Assembly (NCBI GenBank): GCA_000010565.1
Contig: AP009389.1
Span: 2,790,001 to 2,854,000 of the forward strand
Origin: Pelotomaculum thermopropionicum SI
GTDB lineage: Bacteria; Bacillota; Desulfotomaculia; Desulfotomaculales; Pelotomaculaceae
Reading direction: 5' to 3'
DNA: 64,000 nt
The notes beneath the pieces were generated by a model. It saw only the letters and a program-made list of their open reading frames with translations, was not told where the DNA came from and did no database searches. Each line of letters begins with the position of its first letter. Positions within the stretch are counted from its first letter, which is position 1. Both the position numbers and the translations under genes were made by a program. Of this stretch, positions 1 to 7,961 are shown piece by piece.

Positions 1-275
1 TGCTCGAGAGCCTCCCTGTTTATTGCCGTCAGCCGGGCATCAAGAAAAATGCCCAGCGTGTAAAGCATAGAATCAAACCGCTGGGACTGGTCCTTTTCCA
101 GATAACCGGCAATGAACCTGGCCATTTCCTGGCCTTTGCGCTTCAGCTCTCTCTCCTTTGAGAAGTAGAAATAGTTGGCAAAGAGCTGCGACATGGCAAT
201 GCCGACGGCGGCCAGGGTAACCAGGGTAATTACCAGGTAGGAAACCATCAATTTGGAAAAAAGGCTTTTGCCCAT
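1..275 (-). CDS. sensor histidine kinase, N-terminal part (runs off the window)
   Basis: Reading leftward from an ATG at 273-275, about 91 codons stay open to the window edge. The protein begins MGKSLFSKLMVSYLVITLV, a short basic start followed by one hydrophobic membrane helix (about residues 8-30). A charged, probably extracytoplasmic segment follows. This is the usual N-terminus of a membrane sensor kinase. The start codon directly abuts the stop codon of the OmpR-type response regulator at 276-968, so the two are co-transcribed and probably form one two-component system. The kinase catalytic domains lie outside the window. The signal sensed cannot be inferred. Confidence 0.75.
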   Translation of the reverse strand, partial: MGKSLFSKLMVSYLVITLVTLAAVGIAMSQLFANYFYFSKERELKRKGQEMARFIAGYLEKDQSQRFDSMLYTLGIFLDARLTAINREALE

Positions 276-968
276 TTATCCGGTCACCTCGAACTTGTAG
301 CCCCGGCCCCAAACAGTCCTGATGTACCGCTTCTCCGACCCGGCCTCCAGTTTCTCGCGCAGGCGCTTGATGTGGGTGTCCACCGTGCGGGTGTCGCCCA
401 GGTAGTCGTAGGCCCAGACGTTTTTTAAAAGCTGCTCCCGGCTGTAAAGCTGCCCCGGATGGCTCGCCAGGAACCACAGCAGTTCAAACTCTTTGGGCGC
501 CAGGGCCACCTCGCGACCGTCCACCTCGACCCGGTGGCCGCTATAGTCCACGACCAGGCCGGGAAAGCTCAACACCTTCGGACTGTCCCTGCCGCCCCGG
601 GCGCGGCGCAGCACGGCCTTAATCCGCGCCACCAGCTCGATCGGGCTGAAAGGTTTGCAAACGTAGTCGTCCGCCCCCAGTTCCAGCCCCAGCACCCGGT
701 CAAATTCTTCTCCCTTGGCCGTAAGCATGATGATGGGAGTGGCCATGGTTTTCCGGATCTCCCGGCACACCGCCCAGCCGTCCATTTTCGGCAGCATGAT
801 GTCAAGGATGACCAGGTCGGGATTTGCAAAGCCCAGCTTTGCCAGCGCCTCCTCCCCGTCCCGGGCCACCTCCACCCTAAACCCTTCTTTTTCCAGGTAC
901 AGCCTGATCAGGTCCTGAACCAGCTCTTCATCGTCCACAACCAGAATGGTGTTTGAAGCCATGACCAA
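276..968 (-). CDS. OmpR/PhoB-family response regulator
   Basis: This 230-residue protein has a receiver domain (about 6-120) and a C-terminal winged-helix DNA-binding domain (about 133-228). Acidic pocket residues D12/D13, phosphoacceptor D56 (in LVILDIMLPKMDGW) and the conserved lysine of CKPFSPIEL are present. The effector domain ends with the typical VDTHIKRLREKLE and RTVWGRGYKF segments. It should be phosphorylated by the kinase that starts immediately downstream at 275. Two ATGs are close together (codons 1 and 3); a GGGGG tract upstream fits either. The closest functional group (PhoP, WalR, ResD and others) cannot be fixed from the sequence alone. Confidence 0.95.
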   Translation of the reverse strand: MVMASNTILVVDDEELVQDLIRLYLEKEGFRVEVARDGEEALAKLGFANPDLVILDIMLPKMDGWAVCREIRKTMATPIIMLTAKGEEFDRVLGLELGADDYVCKPFSPIELVARIKAVLRRARGGRDSPKVLSFPGLVVDYSGHRVEVDGREVALAPKEFELLWFLASHPGQLYSREQLLKNVWAYDYLGDTRTVDTHIKRLREKLEAGSEKRYIRTVWGRGYKFEVTG

Positions 969-1034
969 ATTCCCCCGCCATACGTCCGTTTACCGGAGCA
1001 ACAGAGCAAGTTAAGCCGCCTGAAATGTTTGCCT

Positions 1035-2042
1035 TCAGCCTAACCGGGAAACTGCGTCCTTCAGCATGGTGCGGATGGGCAGATTGTAAGGGCATTTCTC
1101 CTCGCACGCCCCGCATTCCTTGCAGGCGCCGGGCTTCACCTTCATTGCATTGTAGCGCTGGATCGCCCAGCCTTTCAGGTCGTACCGCCGGTAGTAGCCG
1201 TCCAGCAGGAACACCGTGGGAATATCGATCCCAACGGGGCACGGCTGGCAGTATTCGCAGCGCCGGCAGAAGGTTGCCCCCAGGCCGGCCTTCTCCTCTT
1301 CCAGGGCTTTCTTTTCGGCGGGGGACAGATCGAGCGGGCCGCTGCCAACGGCAGCGTTTTGCTCCACCTGCTCCACCGTGTCCATACCCGGTATAACCAC
1401 CGAAACGGGATGGGCCAGAATGTACCGGAGGGCCAGCCCGGCCTGCCGGAAACCGCCCCCGGCCAGCGGTTTCATCACTATCACCCCGGTGTCCGTCCTG
1501 CCGGCCAGGTCCAGCACTTCCTGCACGCCGTTGGTCTCCACCGGGTTAAAGGGAAACTGCACCGTTTCGATGTCTTCCACTTTCATCAGGTCCAGCAGCG
1601 TCTCCTTAACGTGGCTGGTGACGCCGATGTGCCGGACAAGCCCTTCCTTTTTGGCCTCCCGCAGGGCGGCCAGCGCCCCGCCGGCGCCGAGCACCTGCTG
1701 CAAGGACTCCCTGTCCTTCACATTGTGCATCTGGTACAGGTCGATGTACTCCAGCCCCATGACCTCCAGGCTTCGCCTGATATCGGCGGCCATCTTCTCC
1801 CTGGTCCTGGCCATGGATTTGGTGGCAATAATTACATCCCCTCTCCTCTTCCTCAATACGGCGCCCAGCTTCTCCTCGCTGTCGGTATACGCCCTGGCGG
1901 TGTCAAAAAAGTTGATGCCGAGTTCAAGCGCCCTGTTGATTACAGCAGCAGCTTCTTCCCCGGAAATGCGCTGGATGGGTATCCCGCCAAAACCTATTTC
2001 TGCCACCTGCAAACCTGTTCTGCCCAACCTTCTGTATCTCAT
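1035..2042 (-). CDS. aldo/keto reductase with C-terminal 4Fe-4S domain
   Basis: The protein has 335 residues. The N-terminal three quarters is an aldo/keto-reductase barrel beginning MRYRRLGRTGLQVAEIGFGG, with the catalytic Asp and Tyr in FFDTARAYTDSE, Lys in IATKS and His in DLYQMHNV. The C-terminus carries two cysteine clusters, CRRCEYCQPCP and CKECGACEEKCP, as in ferredoxin-type 4Fe-4S domains. This iron-sulfur AKR subfamily is common in anaerobes; substrates are mostly unknown. It probably moves electrons between a carbonyl compound or NAD(P)H and an iron-sulfur partner, but that is inference. It lies between the response regulator and a metallo-hydrolase, all on the minus strand. Confidence 0.92.
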   Translation of the reverse strand: MRYRRLGRTGLQVAEIGFGGIPIQRISGEEAAAVINRALELGINFFDTARAYTDSEEKLGAVLRKRRGDVIIATKSMARTREKMAADIRRSLEVMGLEYIDLYQMHNVKDRESLQQVLGAGGALAALREAKKEGLVRHIGVTSHVKETLLDLMKVEDIETVQFPFNPVETNGVQEVLDLAGRTDTGVIVMKPLAGGGFRQAGLALRYILAHPVSVVIPGMDTVEQVEQNAAVGSGPLDLSPAEKKALEEEKAGLGATFCRRCEYCQPCPVGIDIPTVFLLDGYYRRYDLKGWAIQRYNAMKVKPGACKECGACEEKCPYNLPIRTMLKDAVSRLG

Positions 2043-2057
2043 GGCTACCTCCTGTGT

Positions 2058-2744
2058 TCAAGCATGGCTTCTTAAACAGCTTTCAATGTAATCCTTAACC
2101 CGGGAAGCCGGCCTGTAAATTCCGTAATGGCCTTCACAGAGGATGTCGGCTTTAAGCTCAAGGAGCTTTTTCATGGACTTTTTCCACTCGTCTGTATCGG
2201 CCCCCCAGGAGGGGTCAAACGGCCCGTGAATGTCCTGGCCGAATAAAATTCTGGTCCCGCCAACATCCAGGTAGAGGCTTACGCCGCCAGGCGTGTGCCC
2301 GGGGGTAAAAAGGCAGTGCAGTTTCAAATCGCCAACCGGCAGGTCCTCCCCGTCACCGCTAAGGATCAAATCAGGATTAACCGGCCGGTACTTCACGTTG
2401 TAGTACCACTCAGCAGTAAGTTCCGGCCTGCCTTCAGAAACGGCCTTCTTTTCCAGTTCGTGGCAAACCACTTTTGCGCCCAGGGACTGGAAGAAGTGCA
2501 AACCGCCAATGTGATCGATATGCCCGTGGGTGGCCACAACGTACTTCAGCAGCGAAGGATCGATGCCGGAACTCCGAATGTTATCAAGAATCTGCCGGCC
2601 GGAAAAGCCAAGCCCGGCGTCCACCAGGGCAAGCTCACTGCCGCCGTCCACCAGGTATACGCAGCAATCTCTTTCGTCTGTTATCTCCGGCCCCCCCACC
2701 AGGTAAACGCGTTCATAAACTTTATCCGGCTTTTTCATCTCCAT
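2058..2744 (-). CDS. MBL-fold metallo-hydrolase
   Basis: This 228-residue protein has the metallo-beta-lactamase fold signature THGHIDHIGG near residue 95, followed by FTPGHTPGG, GQDIHG and EGHYG. These supply the His/Asp ligands of a dinuclear metal site. The length matches single-domain glyoxalase-II-like hydrolases. It ends 15 bp before the start of the aldo/keto reductase and begins 20 bp after a second MBL-type gene, so the three may be one operon. No substrate can be deduced. Confidence 0.88.
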   Translation of the reverse strand: MEMKKPDKVYERVYLVGGPEITDERDCCVYLVDGGSELALVDAGLGFSGRQILDNIRSSGIDPSLLKYVVATHGHIDHIGGLHFFQSLGAKVVCHELEKKAVSEGRPELTAEWYYNVKYRPVNPDLILSGDGEDLPVGDLKLHCLFTPGHTPGGVSLYLDVGGTRILFGQDIHGPFDPSWGADTDEWKKSMKKLLELKADILCEGHYGIYRPASRVKDYIESCLRSHA

Positions 2745-2764
2745 CCCGCCCTTTCTTCTTTTTA

Positions 2765-3400
2765 CTACTTTTTCAGCTCAATTATAACCGCCTGGGCAGA
2801 AGCCGGAAGGGAATCTGCGGTGACCCTCAGTTCCTGCTCCCTCCGGCAGCCCGGGAAACGGCTCAAAAAGTCGTCTGCGGTGCTGATGGGAAAGTCGATA
2901 TAGCTTGTTTTGTAATGCATCGGCAGCACATACTTCGGCTTAAGCTGTTCAACCACCCGGACCGCCTCGCCAGCTCCAATGGTGTAAAAACCTCCCACCG
3001 GGATCATAAGGACGTCCACCCTGCCGATTTGTTCCACCTGCTCCTCCTCCAGCACATGGCCCAGGTCCCCCAGGTGGCAAACCCTCAGCCCCTCCGCCTC
3101 AATCACAAAGATGGTATTCTTCCCTCTCTGGCCGCCTTTCGAAGAGTCGTGGAAGGAAGGGACTCCCGTAATGGTGATGCCTTCCAGATCATGGCGGCCC
3201 TCCCCCTCAATTACACGGGGCCTGCCGGGAACCTGCTTCACTGCATTGTGATCGAAATGCTGGTGGCTGACCGTAACCACGTCGGCCGGATAGGCAGGAC
3301 GCGGGTACCCCACTTCCGGGCCGAAAGGATCGGTCATCAGCACCCTGCCGTCCGAAAAGGCAATTAAAAAACAGGCATGGCCCAGCCACTGGATTATCAT
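2765..3400 (-). CDS. UPF0173-type metal-dependent hydrolase (MBL superfamily)
   Basis: This 211-residue protein starts MIIQWLGHACFLIAFSDGR, typical of the UPF0173/UlaG-like branch of the MBL superfamily, where the first metal-site elements sit near the N-terminus. The SHQHFDHN motif, HLGDLGH and PMHYKT near the end are visible. It differs clearly from the adjacent MBL gene at 2058-2744, so this is not a simple tandem duplication. Function is unknown for most of the family. Confidence 0.88.
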   Translation of the reverse strand: MIIQWLGHACFLIAFSDGRVLMTDPFGPEVGYPRPAYPADVVTVSHQHFDHNAVKQVPGRPRVIEGEGRHDLEGITITGVPSFHDSSKGGQRGKNTIFVIEAEGLRVCHLGDLGHVLEEEQVEQIGRVDVLMIPVGGFYTIGAGEAVRVVEQLKPKYVLPMHYKTSYIDFPISTADDFLSRFPGCRREQELRVTADSLPASAQAVIIELKK

Positions 3401-3465
3401 TTCCTAACCTCCCCAAAAATGATCTTCAAATTTTAATTTCCCCCAAGTACCAAAAAATCCTCCCA

Positions 3466-3533
3466 CGGTTATAAAAAGCAAGGGTTCCAGCAGAGCTGAG
3501 AACGCCCCAAAAGTACGGCACTGGAACCCTTGC
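3466..3533 (-). terminator. rho-independent terminator (13-bp perfect stem)
   Basis: The perfect inverted repeat GCAAGGGTTCCAG (3478-3490) / CTGGAACCCTTGC (3521-3533) has a 30-nt loop. On the minus strand it is followed by TTTTTATAACC. It would end transcription from the UPF0145 gene before the metallo-hydrolase cluster. The loop is unusually large for a simple terminator. Confidence 0.7.
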
Positions 3534-3548
3534 CATCAGGTTTAAAAT

Positions 3549-3700
3549 TTAATCCAAATTTATCCGGTCATCGAAGGGAAGCTCCTGGTAATCAGCCAAG
3601 TGCGCTTTCGAATACAAACTCAACCACACCGGCAAATTCCTCCCCGTTAAAACAGTGCCATTTTTAAAAAGAATGACAGCCCGGCTACGGTTCAGCGCCA
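3549..3700 (-). pseudogene. possible decayed small coding region
   Basis: Between the terminator and the UPF0145 gene, two minus-strand frames look protein-like in succession. One gives FNGEEFAGVVEFVFESAL and then hits a stop; the adjacent frame continues as ADYQELPFDDRINLD to a stop at 3549-3551. Joined, they read as one plausible acidic C-terminus, which suggests a frameshifted remnant. No start codon or family was recognised. It may simply be non-coding. Confidence 0.25.
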
Positions 3701-3721
3701 GTTGAGCTTCACCTAAGCTTT

Positions 3722-4033
3722 TTAAATTTTTACCGCCGTGCCGCTGGCGGTCACCATCAGCATTCCGTCCCTGACTACTTCGTAATCGATATCAATCCCG
3801 ACAACTGCGTTGGCACCCAAACGCCTTGCCTCTTCAGCCATCTCATTAAGCGCGATCTGGCGGGCGTGGGAAAGCTTTTGCTCGTAAGCGCCCGAACGGC
3901 CGCCCACGATGTCCGTTACGGCGGCAAAGAAGTCGCGCACGATGTTGGCCCCCATTATTGCCTCTCCGGTAACAATCCCCAGGTATTCAAGCACCGGCTT
4001 CCCTTCAATGTTTGGCGTGGTGGTTAAAATCAC
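3722..4033 (-). CDS. UPF0145 (YbjQ-like) heavy-metal-binding-domain protein
   Basis: This 103-residue protein matches the UPF0145/YbjQ family along its full length. It starts [14 protein letters not shown], contains the glycine-rich middle [11 protein letters not shown], and ends with the family pattern [13 protein letters not shown]...MVTASGTAV. The family forms small oligomeric rings and is annotated as a putative heavy-metal-binding domain; its physiological role is unsettled. It is monocistronic here, with an AT-rich upstream region (4034-4199) and the 3478-3533 terminator downstream. Confidence 0.88.
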   Translation of the reverse strand: MILTTTPNIEGKPVLEYLGIVTGEAIMGANIVRDFFAAVTDIVGGRSGAYEQKLSHARQIALNEMAEEARRLGANAVVGIDIDYEVVRDGMLMVTASGTAVKI

Positions 4034-4199
4034 TGCCCGTCCCCCTAACTGGTTTTTATTTTTGTTTTATCAATTGCTCTAAAAATTTATAACTTAAATT
4101 CTTTTTTACAGAATTGTCTCTATATAAGACAAGGTTATTTGTCTATTAGCCTAATTTCCCATATTTTATTTTTTTTGCATTCCCAAATCAACCATAACA

Positions 4200-4868
4200 T
4201 CAAATTAAAGCACATTTTATTTCTGGCATGCCTTCCGAATATTCGGAATCCATCAGATGAAGTTGTTTTCTTATTGTTGCCCGCATCAGGCAAGCCGGAT
4301 TAAGACAATATTCCATGAACTCATTAACCCCAAGGTTGCTCATCGAAACAGCGTGAGGAAATAAAAGCTTTAAGAACCCGGTACAAAGTCTTTTAATTGC
4401 TTCAGTGTCCCTTGTATCTGCCCCTTTCGGCACAATAAGCAACTCGTCAACTACAGCACGGTAGCTAATTTCTCTCCGCAATTCATGTAATATTTCTGAA
4501 AAGTATTCTACATTCAGACCCCATCCTTCTGCCTTCATATTTTCTCTTATCCGCGGGACATGCCAGCCTTTAATAAAACCGTGAAAACGGTCAATGAGGG
4601 CCGACTCGTGAAATATGGCCGGCAACTCCCGAAACATATTGACGTTTTCATTCATGTTATCCTCGCTGATATTGCCTAGCAAGATAAACCCGGCTTCGCC
4701 CACACCCCGATAGTCCCCCACCCTGTACTCTCCACTTTCTAAATATCCCTTAAGCGCCCCTCGTACTTCTTCTTCGTCAGGAAAACTAATGCTTTGGATT
4801 TCATCCAAGGCGACATAATCATAACGACTTACCAGGCCTGTGTTACGCCGGCTGACATTAATTCCCAC
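4200..4868 (-). pseudogene. brxL: BrxL (BREX Lon-like ATPase), C-terminal fragment
   Basis: Residues from NVSRRNTGLVSRYDYVALDE onward resemble the ATPase/Lon-like part of BrxL. The Walker-B-like segment YVALDE, the ILLGNI sensor region, the IDRFHGFIKGWHVPRI segment and a C-terminal LKLLFPHA are recognisable. The normal N-terminal half, including Walker A, is absent. The first codons overlap, in another frame, the end of an unrelated fragment (4829-5119). That indicates a deletion joined the interior of brxL to the start of a different gene. BrxL acts in BREX phage defence. The identification rests on motif memory; the fragment is very unlikely to be functional. Confidence 0.72.
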
Positions 4869-5119
4869 TGCTCACGACGGGGGATACTTCCTCCTTTAGC
4901 CTCGGCAACCAGTTCACCCTGGTAGAAATAGCGCCGACCAGGAGTAGCCCATAGCAGCGGTTTGTCAATACGATCATACGACCAGTGCCTTTCAAAGCCC
5001 AAAAGATCCAGTTCCTCATAAAAAACGGGGCGCACTTCCCCTTTAATTGCATCTTCTTTTTCATCAGTCAGCAGGATGCCTCCAGTTTCCCTATCCCAGA
5101 AGATATCATACATAACCAA
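4829..5119 (-). pseudogene. PAPS-reductase-like protein, N-terminal fragment
   Basis: About 85 residues (MVMYDIFWDRETGGILLTDE, then RPVFYEELDLLGF, PLLWATPGRRYFYQGELVAEAKGG) look like the N-terminal segment that precedes the catalytic domain in a family of large phosphoadenosine-phosphosulfate-reductase-like proteins. Such proteins are linked to DNA-modification and BREX type 4 loci (BrxP). The reductase domain with its PP-loop is missing. After QWEL the sequence runs into BrxL sequence in another frame. This is consistent with one deletion spanning the rest of this gene and the 5' half of brxL. Confidence 0.6.
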
Positions 5120-5187
5120 AACCCCATTGTACTTTAGTGATTATATTTTCTAATCTCCAATGCCAAAAATCTGGAAAATTGCCAGAA

Positions 5188-5226
5188 AAGTAACTGCCAG
5201 TCTTGTCGAACCAGCGGCAGTTACTT
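5188..5226 (-). terminator. rho-independent terminator downstream of the AbiEii gene
   Basis: The inverted repeat AAGTAACTGCC (5188-5198) / GGCAGTTACTT (5216-5226) has a 17-nt loop and is followed on the minus strand by TTTTCTGG. It lies just beyond the stop codon of the gene at 5231-5914. Confidence 0.65.
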
Positions 5227-5230
5227 AAAT

Positions 5231-5914
5231 CTACGCTGTTATTATTTTCAGCAATTCTTTCTGGATGCCCAGGAAGTATTTTTTTACTGCCGGCCACTCA
5301 ATTTTTCCGGTCATTAAGGGCATCGCTTCCCTTTCCGCATCGTCAAAATAAGACAGGCTCTTTATCATATGATAATAGTTTATATCAGCCGCCGGGTATT
5401 TTTCAGGCAGCAGGGCAAGCAAATCTTCAAGATTGCAGCCGTGCCGGCAGATGCAGTACAAATCGATAAAGTCTTTGCGCGCGCCCCGCTGGCTTATGGC
5501 CGCCCATTTCATAACTGCGATATCCGTTAACGAAGCCAGCTTTAGCCCGGCGACATCTTCCACGTTGATTAACGGTCTGAGCAGGGGATTGGGATACCAG
5601 AGCCAGGTGACCCGTATGCCGTCGATAAAACCATGAAAGGTTCCTCTTCCGGTTTCGGCAACTTCGACTTTGCCCAGCACTGACAGGTCCCGCAAAAGAG
5701 CATCAGGTTCAAATGTTTTGGGAGTAAACCAGTCAAAGTCAACGGACTTTCTATGCCCCAAAATTAATGCCAGGGCGGTTCCCCCCGCCAGGTAACTGGC
5801 GGGCACCGGCATGTTTGCCGCCAGTGTTGCTAAAAGCTTTTTTTGAGGCCGGTCGAGGATGTTCCAAAACAACGCATTTCTTCCTCCCTGAGACCGAAGT
5901 AATTCTGCCAGCAC
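5231..5914 (-). CDS. AbiEii/AbiGii-type nucleotidyltransferase (toxin-like)
   Basis: This 227-residue protein contains LAGGTALALILGHRKSVDFDWF, the G-[ST]-x(n)-D-x-D nucleotidyltransferase core of the AbiEii family, followed by GLKLASLTDIAVMKW and RKDFIDLYCI. AbiEii proteins are toxins of type IV toxin-antitoxin or abortive-infection modules that modify RNA. Its upstream partner (5830-6183) overlaps its annotated start, the arrangement expected for a coupled pair. The true start may be somewhat downstream of 5914. All core motifs are present, so unlike its neighbours it appears intact. Confidence 0.82.
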   Translation of the reverse strand: MLAELLRSQGGRNALFWNILDRPQKKLLATLAANMPVPASYLAGGTALALILGHRKSVDFDWFTPKTFEPDALLRDLSVLGKVEVAETGRGTFHGFIDGIRVTWLWYPNPLLRPLINVEDVAGLKLASLTDIAVMKWAAISQRGARKDFIDLYCICRHGCNLEDLLALLPEKYPAADINYYHMIKSLSYFDDAEREAMPLMTGKIEWPAVKKYFLGIQKELLKIITA

Positions 5915-6183
5915 CTGGCGGTCTTCATCGAAAGCCCTCTGCTTTTTAAAACTGCTTCTTTAACGTCCCCCTCGGAATACGTCCTGAACAGCCAGCGCAC
6001 GGCGGCATGATTCCCTTCGTTTAACAGCCTTTCGATAATAAAGATGCGGTTGGCCTTTAAATCCAGATCCCGGATGTTTACATCCCAAAAGTATGATTTA
6101 AGCCACCCGGGAACTCCGCCGGAAGCATCCACAAAACAGCCCGCCTTTCGCCATATGGAAATGTAAACAACGCCCGGCGGCAC
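5830..6183 (-). CDS. DUF6922-like protein, probable partner of the AbiEii toxin
   Basis: The core WLKSYFWDVNIRDLDLKANR through IIERLLNEG, AVRWLFRTYSEGDVKEAVLKS and WQNYFGL resembles small DUF6922 proteins often encoded just upstream of AbiEii-type nucleotidyltransferases. The ORF extends to 6183, but the N-terminal 20 residues do not look like the family. A GTG at VDASGGVPGW, preceded by GGCGGG, is a more plausible start. An antitoxin role is inferred from position only. Confidence 0.6.
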   Translation of the reverse strand: MPPGVVYISIWRKAGCFVDASGGVPGWLKSYFWDVNIRDLDLKANRIFIIERLLNEGNHAAVRWLFRTYSEGDVKEAVLKSRGLSMKTARCWQNYFGLREEEMRCFGTSSTGLKKSF

Positions 6184-6280
6184 AGAATAAACCGTCCGGG
6201 CGCAAATCCGGCACCTGCCGCGGCCATGCCTTACCCGTTAATTAAAAGCTATTATATCATAAAATATACCCTGTTTCCAT

Positions 6281-7153
6281 CTACTGTATTAATTGCAATT
6301 CACATAAAGGGGTTACGGAACCTCCGTCCCCCAGGTCGACCGGCCGGCCCAGTTCGGCCAGGCCCACTCTTATGCGCCTTCCCCCTTCGTACAGGCTGTA
6401 AACAACCCGCGGATTGACAGGATCCTGCATCCCCTGCTCCGCTCCGGAAGCTTGGCCGTAGTTGGGAATGTACCGGTAAATCTTTACCGTATAAGGGGTG
6501 CCGGGGACTGATATGAAGCCCCCTTCAGGCACCCTGGCCGCAGTCCTTTCCGAGCCGTTTGAAACAGACAGGCTTACCCCCGTGCCCCAGCTGCTCTGGA
6601 AAACCTTAACGCCGCCTAGATCGACCGGGCTGTTCACCGCAACAGCAGCCCGGCGGGCCTTCAGCCCGTCGTCACAGGCCAGCCGGGTGACGAACTGGGA
6701 CGGGCTGCCGTCGGGATAGCGTTCGATTTGAAAATCCTCCACCCGCACCAGACCGCTGCTGCCGCCCCTGATCAGATCTGAAGGCCGGAACGAATCGCCG
6801 GGGGCGAGAAAAACCTCCCCCGCGCTGCCCCAGAGCGAGCAGGCGAGGGCGCCGAGAAAGATAACCAGGATGCCGGTGTGGGTCAGAACCGATCCCAGCG
6901 GCCGCAAATTCCGCCTGAAGGCGGCAATGACCGCCACGTCGTTCAGGTCCTTCTCCGCCGTAACAAAACCCCTTTTTTTCAGCGCGGCCCGCACCGCGGC
7001 CGCCGCTGCAGGAACGGTTGCGCCTATTTCCACCCGCCCCGTTGAACTTGCGCACGCTTTAATCTCCGCCGGAAAAACAGGCAGGCGGCTGAAAGCGGCC
7101 AGGGTAGGCCGCAGCCGCCGCAGCGGAAACCGGCAGGTTATGTCGAAATATTA
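6281..7153 (-). pseudogene. resB: ResB-family cytochrome c biogenesis protein, internal fragment
   Basis: From 7153 leftward the frame reads FDITCRFPLRRLRPTLAAF and continues through ALKKRGF, a membrane helix (GILVIFLGALACSLW) and the extracytoplasmic ResB domain (GGVKVFQSSWG, YTVKIYRYIPNY, ELGRPVDLGDGG). The two N-terminal membrane helices of ResB are missing because the frame opens at a stop with no good start. The reading diverges after GGSVT, where the conserved C-terminal region and last membrane helix should follow. Both ends are therefore truncated. A GTG at 7033 gives an open 250-residue frame but is unlikely to make a working protein. No resC/ccsA partner is nearby. Confidence 0.72.
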
Positions 7154-7238
7154 GAAAAATTTATTCCACTTCAAAAAAGTGGCGCCGAAGCGCTCTTGTA
7201 ATTATTTACCCGGCAATCATGCTTCCTCCGGCTTTGAA

Positions 7239-7961
7239 TTAAATATAGTTCCTGACAACAAGTTCTGATACAGGCCCCCGTTTCTCTGCACAGCAGTTAA
7301 TTGCTCTTCTTGCATAGACAACCTTGAGGTCATACCCTTCGTAAAGTTCGCGGATAAATGGTGTATCAGAATTGCTTAACATAACCAGGCCTTTACTGAA
7401 ATCGCCCAGAATAATTTCGGCACGTTGCAAAACCCTGCTAACCTGCCGGAGATTTTCCTTATCCACTATCCTGGGGTTTTTGTATTGCCCAAAAGGCACA
7501 TTGTGTTTTCCTTTTTTGTTAACTCGCCAAAGGCCGTTATATCCTGTTTTATTAAGGTACAGGAACCTGGAGGCACGGCTCACGGCGTCCATTTTATCCG
7601 GATCAAGGGCACACATGCTGTAGTAATATTCCTTGTTATTCTGATGTTTTTCCAGGTCTGCAAGAAGAGCTTGCAGGTTATCCCTCACTACAATATAAAA
7701 ATTAATTAGCTCCGGGTTATTATCTATAAGTATAGCCTCCAAAGGTGATATATGGAAGAATACGGCTCCGCCGCCGAGAAACGGCTCAATATATAAAGTG
7801 AACTCTTGCTTTGGAAATAAAGGCTCAAATTGAGATATGAGCTGTCCTTTGCCGCCTGCCCATTTGACCGGCGGTTTTGGTTTAATTCCCCCAAACGGTA
7901 AATTAATGCTTTGTGTCAAAGTAATAAGGTAAGGCAAACCTTTAATTTGCCCGTCCCGCAT
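7239..7961 (-). pseudogene. Dam-type adenine-N6 DNA methylase lacking the catalytic DPPY motif
   Basis: The protein has clear class-alpha adenine methylase motifs: KWAGGKGQL (motif X), YIEPFLGGGAVFF (motif I), YLNKTGYNGLWRVN, VPFGQYKNP and, near the end, MLSNSDTPFIRELYEGY and RRAINCCAEKRGPVSELVV. The normal stretch between ILGDF and the LSNSDTPF segment, about 50-55 residues holding the DPPY active-site motif, is absent. The frame passes directly from GDF to SKGLVMLSNS. This is an in-frame deletion removing catalysis, so the product should be inactive. The annotated start overlaps the end of fapA by 20 bp and carries an atypical 25-residue lead. Confidence 0.82.
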
